In this document: piece by piece, positions 15,377 to 18,039 of the stretch
Position numbering within the stretch: position 1 is the first letter of the stretch
Layout: each line of letters starts with the position of its first letter
NCBI GenBank assembly: GCA_026416215.1
Contig: JAOAFP010000017.1
Location: 1-18,039, forward strand
Source of the DNA: Negativicutes bacterium
GTDB taxonomy: Bacteria; Bacillota; Negativicutes; SKW292
Direction: 5' to 3'
DNA length: 18,039 nucleotides
Position numbers and translations under genes: made by a program
The notes under the pieces: model-generated
What the model saw: only the letters and a program-made list of their open reading frames with translations
Database searches by the model: none
What the model was told of the DNA's origin: nothing

Positions 15377-16400
15377 AGTTGTATCTTTTCTGGTCGAGGC
15401 AGGGGGAGAAATCGGCTGGGGGCATCTGGCGCGCTGCCTGGCGGTGGCCGGCCGGCTTAAGGTAATGGGGATAAAGAGCCAGATCTGGTCGGTTGACCTT
15501 CACCCCAGTCTGGTGGCGGTGGCCGGTCGGGCCGGGGTGGAATGCCGGGCCCTTGGCAGCTGGCGGCTGGATGAGGCGGTCGGCACGGCTGGCAGGCTGC
15601 CGCTGGCCATGGTTTTCGATCTTCGCCGCCGTTACTCGCTGACCGAGCTGCGCCGGTTTCGCCGTCTCCACCCGCAGATCGTCCTGGCCAGCATCGACGA
15701 CGGGGAAGACAAGCGACTGGCCATGGATCTGGTGTTTTATCCACCGGTGCCGCAGGTGGGCAGGCTGGAGTGGCCGGGGTTCTCCGGCCGGGTATACTGC
15801 GGCTGGCAGTGGATCGCCCTGAGAGATGAATACGCCGATGTACCGTCCAACGGCAGCCGTCGCCGGCGTTGTCGGCTGCTGGTGACAATGGGAGGTCGTG
15901 ACCCGCACCTGTACAGCGCCATGGTAATTGAACAAATTGCCGGGTTGGGAAACGGGCTGTGCGATCTGGAGGTAGTGGTGGGTGGAGACTATACTGACCG
16001 GCCGGGGCTGACACGGGTCTGGCAGCGAGCCGGACTGGGCGGTCGGTTGTGGCAGGGGCTGACCAGTCTTGGCCGGCTGATGAAGCGGGCCGACCTGGCA
16101 GTGGCGACAATGGGGGTGACGGCTTACGAACTGGTGGCCTGCCGAACCCCGGCACTTTTGCTCTGCCTGACCCCTGACCACCAGGACTCGGCGACTGAAC
16201 TGGCTGCTGCCGGCGTGGCCGAAGTTATCCCCTGGAGTGCGGAACGGCGGCGGCTGGCCAGGTCGCTGTCTGAGCGGCTGGCAAAACTGTTGACCAACCG
16301 GCCGCAGCGGCTAGTTATGGCCGGCCGCTGCCGGGGACTGGTGGACGGCCGGGGAGCGGAGCGAATAGCAGCAGCGATAGTCGGGGCGGTAAGCAAATGA
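15369..16400 (+). CDS. pseG: PseG-like UDP-2,4-diacetamido-2,4,6-trideoxy-L-altropyranose hydrolase
   Basis: GT-B-fold nucleotide-sugar hydrolase that releases UDP from the acetylated sugar before condensation by PseI. The 343-residue protein begins with GGEIGWGHLARCLAVAGRL (12-30), where H19 corresponds to the catalytic His17 of Campylobacter PseG. ASIDDGEDKRLAMDLVFYP (107-125) and LLVTMGGRDPH (170-180) follow, then VVVGGDY and the C-terminal UDP-site segment TMGVTAYELVACRTPALLL (247-265). Segments and order fit PseG/SpsG. The start is taken as TTG 15369, 8 bp inside the ligase gene, because homology begins there; a GGGGTGG lies only 3 bases upstream, so the start is less certain than the gene. 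Oddly, it lies about 10 kb from the other pse genes while staying in the same operon. Confidence 0.88.
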   Translation: MAEVVSFLVEAGGEIGWGHLARCLAVAGRLKVMGIKSQIWSVDLHPSLVAVAGRAGVECRALGSWRLDEAVGTAGRLPLAMVFDLRRRYSLTELRRFRRLHPQIVLASIDDGEDKRLAMDLVFYPPVPQVGRLEWPGFSGRVYCGWQWIALRDEYADVPSNGSRRRRCRLLVTMGGRDPHLYSAMVIEQIAGLGNGLCDLEVVVGGDYTDRPGLTRVWQRAGLGGRLWQGLTSLGRLMKRADLAVATMGVTAYELVACRTPALLLCLTPDHQDSATELAAAGVAEVIPWSAERRRLARSLSERLAKLLTNRPQRLVMAGRCRGLVDGRGAERIAAAIVGAVSK

Positions 16401-18039
16401 CCCTGGATCTGTTCTTGTTGTTTCACATTAATATCGCTTTTTCCGCTATTGCCACCCACCAGCGGCCGCTGGTGGTGGAACGGTGCTACTGGCCGATTCT
16501 CCGCCTGGCCGAGCGGCTGAACATCCCGGTAGGGGTTGAGGTCAGCGGCTACAGTCTGGCTGCCATTGCCGATATTGACAGGGGCTGGGTTGACTGTTGC
16601 CGCCGGCTGATCGGCCGCGGCTTGGTGGAACTGATCGGCAGTGGCTACAGCCAACTGATTGGACCACTGGTGCCGGCCGAGGTCAATCACTACAACCTGG
16701 CCTGTGGCAAGCTGGAATACCAGCGCCACTTAGGCTGCCAACCCCGGTTGGCCATGATCAACGAACAGGCGTTTTCCCGGGGGTTGGTTGGCCACTATTG
16801 CCGGGCCGGTTATCAGGCCATAATCATGGAATGGGAAAACCCATACCGGGCCAATCCCGGTTGGCCGGCCGAATGGCGCTATTATCCCCAGATTGCCCGG
16901 GGGACGGACGGCCAGACTATCCCGGTGATCTGGAACAACTCGCTGGCCTTCCAGAAGATGCAGCGTTATATCCACGGCGATCTGGAATATGACGGCTATC
17001 GCCGCTGGCTGGCCGGGCGGGTTCCCGGGCCGGGCCAGGCCCGGCGCTGGCTGTGCATCTACGGCAGCGACGCTGAGGTGTTTGACTTCCGGCCCGGACG
17101 CTATCAAGACGAAGCCAGACTAAATCCGGACGGCGAGTGGTACAGGCTGGAGCAGTTGCTGGACCGGCTGAACAGCGACCGCCAGCTGCGGCTGGTGCCG
17201 CCGTCGGCGGTACTGGACGGACTGGGGCAGCCGGAAGGAGGGCAGCTGCTCGACCTGACCACAACCGGGCAGCCGGTGCCGGTGAAGAAACAGGCCAAGT
17301 ACAACCTGCTGCGCTGGGCGGTGAGCGGACGCGACGACGTCGATATCAACAGCCGCTGCTTTCGGCTGTACGGGCAGCTTAAGCGGGACAACTGCCAGGA
17401 TATTGACCGCTGGCGAGAATTGTGTTTTCTCTGGAGCAGCGATTTCCGCACCCACATTACCGACGATCGCTGGCAGGATTACCAGCGGCGGCTGGCTGAA
17501 GTCGAGCGGGAATGGCTCCCGGCCGGATGTAAACGGCGAGGACCGGCAGCTTGCCGCCGGGGTCGGGCGGTGGCTGATGACAAGCGGTGGCTGGCCGTCG
17601 AGGGGCAGAAACTGCGGGTGGTGTTTGACCGACATAAGGGACTGGCAATCCGGGAACTGGCACTGACAGACGGCCGGCAACCGTTCCTGTTCGGCACCCT
17701 GGAACACGGTTATTACGATGATATAATCCTGCAGGCTGACTGGTACAGCGGCCACCTGATCGTCGAAAATGTCGGCCAGCGACGCCTGACCGATCTGGTC
17801 AGGGTTGATCCCCGGATGGTCAGCCGGCCGGACGGGACAGAAGTTGCAGCCCGCATCGTCTTTCCGACCGGGATGATCGACAAGGTCTGGTGGGTGAGCC
17901 GGGATCAGGCCAGAATCGAGCTCAGGCTTCACATCGGTCTGTCAGTGCCGCTGGCTGGCACCCTGCGGCTGGGACATACCACTCTCAACCCAGCGGCATT
18001 TGACCGGGACAGCCTGTCGGTCTGGACTCACAACGGCGG
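16397..18039 (+). CDS. Glycoside hydrolase family 57-like protein, 3'-truncated by window edge
   Basis: The frame is open from ATG 16397 to the right edge (547 codons, no stop). Residues 1-300 look like a GH57 (beta/alpha)7 barrel: LFLLFHINIAFSA (5-17), VGVEVSGYSL (45-54), GLVELIGSGYSQLIGPL (75-91), RLAMINEQAFS (117-127), AIIMEWEN (141-148) and LCIYGSDAEVFDFRPGR (219-235). E123 and D225 fit the nucleophile and acid/base pair of GH57. After a variable linker, a beta-sandwich-like region appears (GTLEHGYYDDIILQADWYSG; near the edge, TLRLGHTTLNPAAFDRDSL). No signal peptide is seen, so it is cytoplasmic unless exported otherwise. It overlaps pseG by ATGA. GH57 enzymes cleave or transfer alpha-glycosides; the role here is unknown. 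Residues 375-395 are Cys/Arg-rich and unlike the rest. Confidence 0.82.
   Translation, partial: MTLDLFLLFHINIAFSAIATHQRPLVVERCYWPILRLAERLNIPVGVEVSGYSLAAIADIDRGWVDCCRRLIGRGLVELIGSGYSQLIGPLVPAEVNHYNLACGKLEYQRHLGCQPRLAMINEQAFSRGLVGHYCRAGYQAIIMEWENPYRANPGWPAEWRYYPQIARGTDGQTIPVIWNNSLAFQKMQRYIHGDLEYDGYRRWLAGRVPGPGQARRWLCIYGSDAEVFDFRPGRYQDEARLNPDGEWYRLEQLLDRLNSDRQLRLVPPSAVLDGLGQPEGGQLLDLTTTGQPVPVKKQAKYNLLRWAVSGRDDVDINSRCFRLYGQLKRDNCQDIDRWRELCFLWSSDFRTHITDDRWQDYQRRLAEVEREWLPAGCKRRGPAACRRGRAVADDKRWLAVEGQKLRVVFDRHKGLAIRELALTDGRQPFLFGTLEHGYYDDIILQADWYSGHLIVENVGQRRLTDLVRVDPRMVSRPDGTEVAARIVFPTGMIDKVWWVSRDQARIELRLHIGLSVPLAGTLRLGHTTLNPAAFDRDSLSVWTHNG

Larger units (their letters stand above)
2..18039 (+). 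other. Single predicted operon for a modified nonulosonic-acid-type surface glycan
   Basis: All sixteen genes point the same way. Junctions are: gaps of 15, 5, 16, 10 and 19 bp, and overlaps of 4, 4, 4, 4, 11, 14, 8, 1, 8 and 4 bp. No space is large enough for a promoter or intrinsic terminator, so transcription should start left of the window and end right of it. The tight coupling argues that the modification genes, the split transketolase and the GH57-like gene serve the same product as pseB, pseC and pseG. Confidence 0.8.

Noticed and set aside
15219..16181. Minus-strand open frame opposite pseG
   Set aside because: Low-complexity His/Gln/Pro-rich translation fully overlapped by a well-supported plus-strand gene.
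16597..16992. Plus-strand open frame in another phase within the GH57-like gene
   Set aside because: Gly/Arg/Pro-rich and motif-free, while the GH57 frame is continuous through it with conserved catalytic residues.
2..18039. Mobile elements, tRNA/rRNA genes, CRISPR arrays, attachment sites
   Set aside because: No transposase or integrase motifs, no regularly spaced direct repeats, and no non-coding stretch long enough to hold an RNA gene.

Overview
The window is an unbroken, one-strand run of sixteen genes for making and modifying cell-surface sugars. The first gene is cut by the left edge and the last by the right edge. Its core is a nonulosonic (sialic-acid-like) pathway of the pseudaminic acid type: PseB dehydratase, PseC aminotransferase, an SpsF-type cytidylyltransferase, a NeuB/PseI-family synthase and, about 10 kb further on, a PseG-type UDP-sugar hydrolase. 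The DNA is GC-rich (roughly 60% by eye) and avoids A/T at third codon positions. Gene content suggests a bacterium with a glycosylated flagellum, S-layer, capsule or O-antigen. I cannot name the phylum from sequence alone; an uncultured or environmental Gram-negative-type lineage is a guess.

Layout, all on the + strand: (1) 2-1156, tail of an Eis-like GNAT acetyltransferase; (2) 1172-4953, pseB, pseC, spsF-like and pseI-like, which are the early and late steps of the nonulosonic pathway; (3) 4950-6269, a glutamate-1-semialdehyde-aminotransferase-like class III aminotransferase; (4) 6266-11546, a modification block of methyltransferase, two B12-binding-type radical SAM enzymes, and a second, bipartite methyltransferase; (5) 11566-15376, a split transketolase (N and C halves), an SDR oxidoreductase and an ATP-grasp ligase; (6) 15369-16400, the PseG-like hydrolase; (7) 16397 to the right edge, a GH57-type glycoside hydrolase-like protein.

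Neighbouring genes overlap by 1-14 bp or lie within 20 bp of each other. The ATGA stop/start overlap occurs five times (3336, 4950, 6266, 7204, 16397). There is no intergenic space over 20 bp, and no internal promoter, terminator, RNA gene, mobile element or CRISPR array is visible. One polycistronic, translationally coupled operon is the simplest reading, with its promoter and end outside the window.

Inferred teamwork: PseB and PseC turn UDP-GlcNAc into a 4-amino-4,6-dideoxy UDP-sugar. An acetyltransferase, not found as a classical PseH, would acetylate it. PseG removes UDP, the PseI-like enzyme condenses the sugar with phosphoenolpyruvate, and the SpsF-like enzyme makes the CMP-activated form. 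The other genes are more than the standard pathway needs: a second aminotransferase, two radical SAM enzymes, two methyltransferases, a ThDP-dependent C2-transfer pair, an SDR and an ATP-grasp ligase. Together they suggest a heavily modified sugar, perhaps carbon-branched, methylated and amide-linked, whose structure cannot be read from the sequence. The most specific oddities are an Ala where transketolases have a donor-contacting His, a nonulosonate synthase with no C-terminal SAF domain, and a short stretch of the GH57 gene where another frame looks more gene-like.
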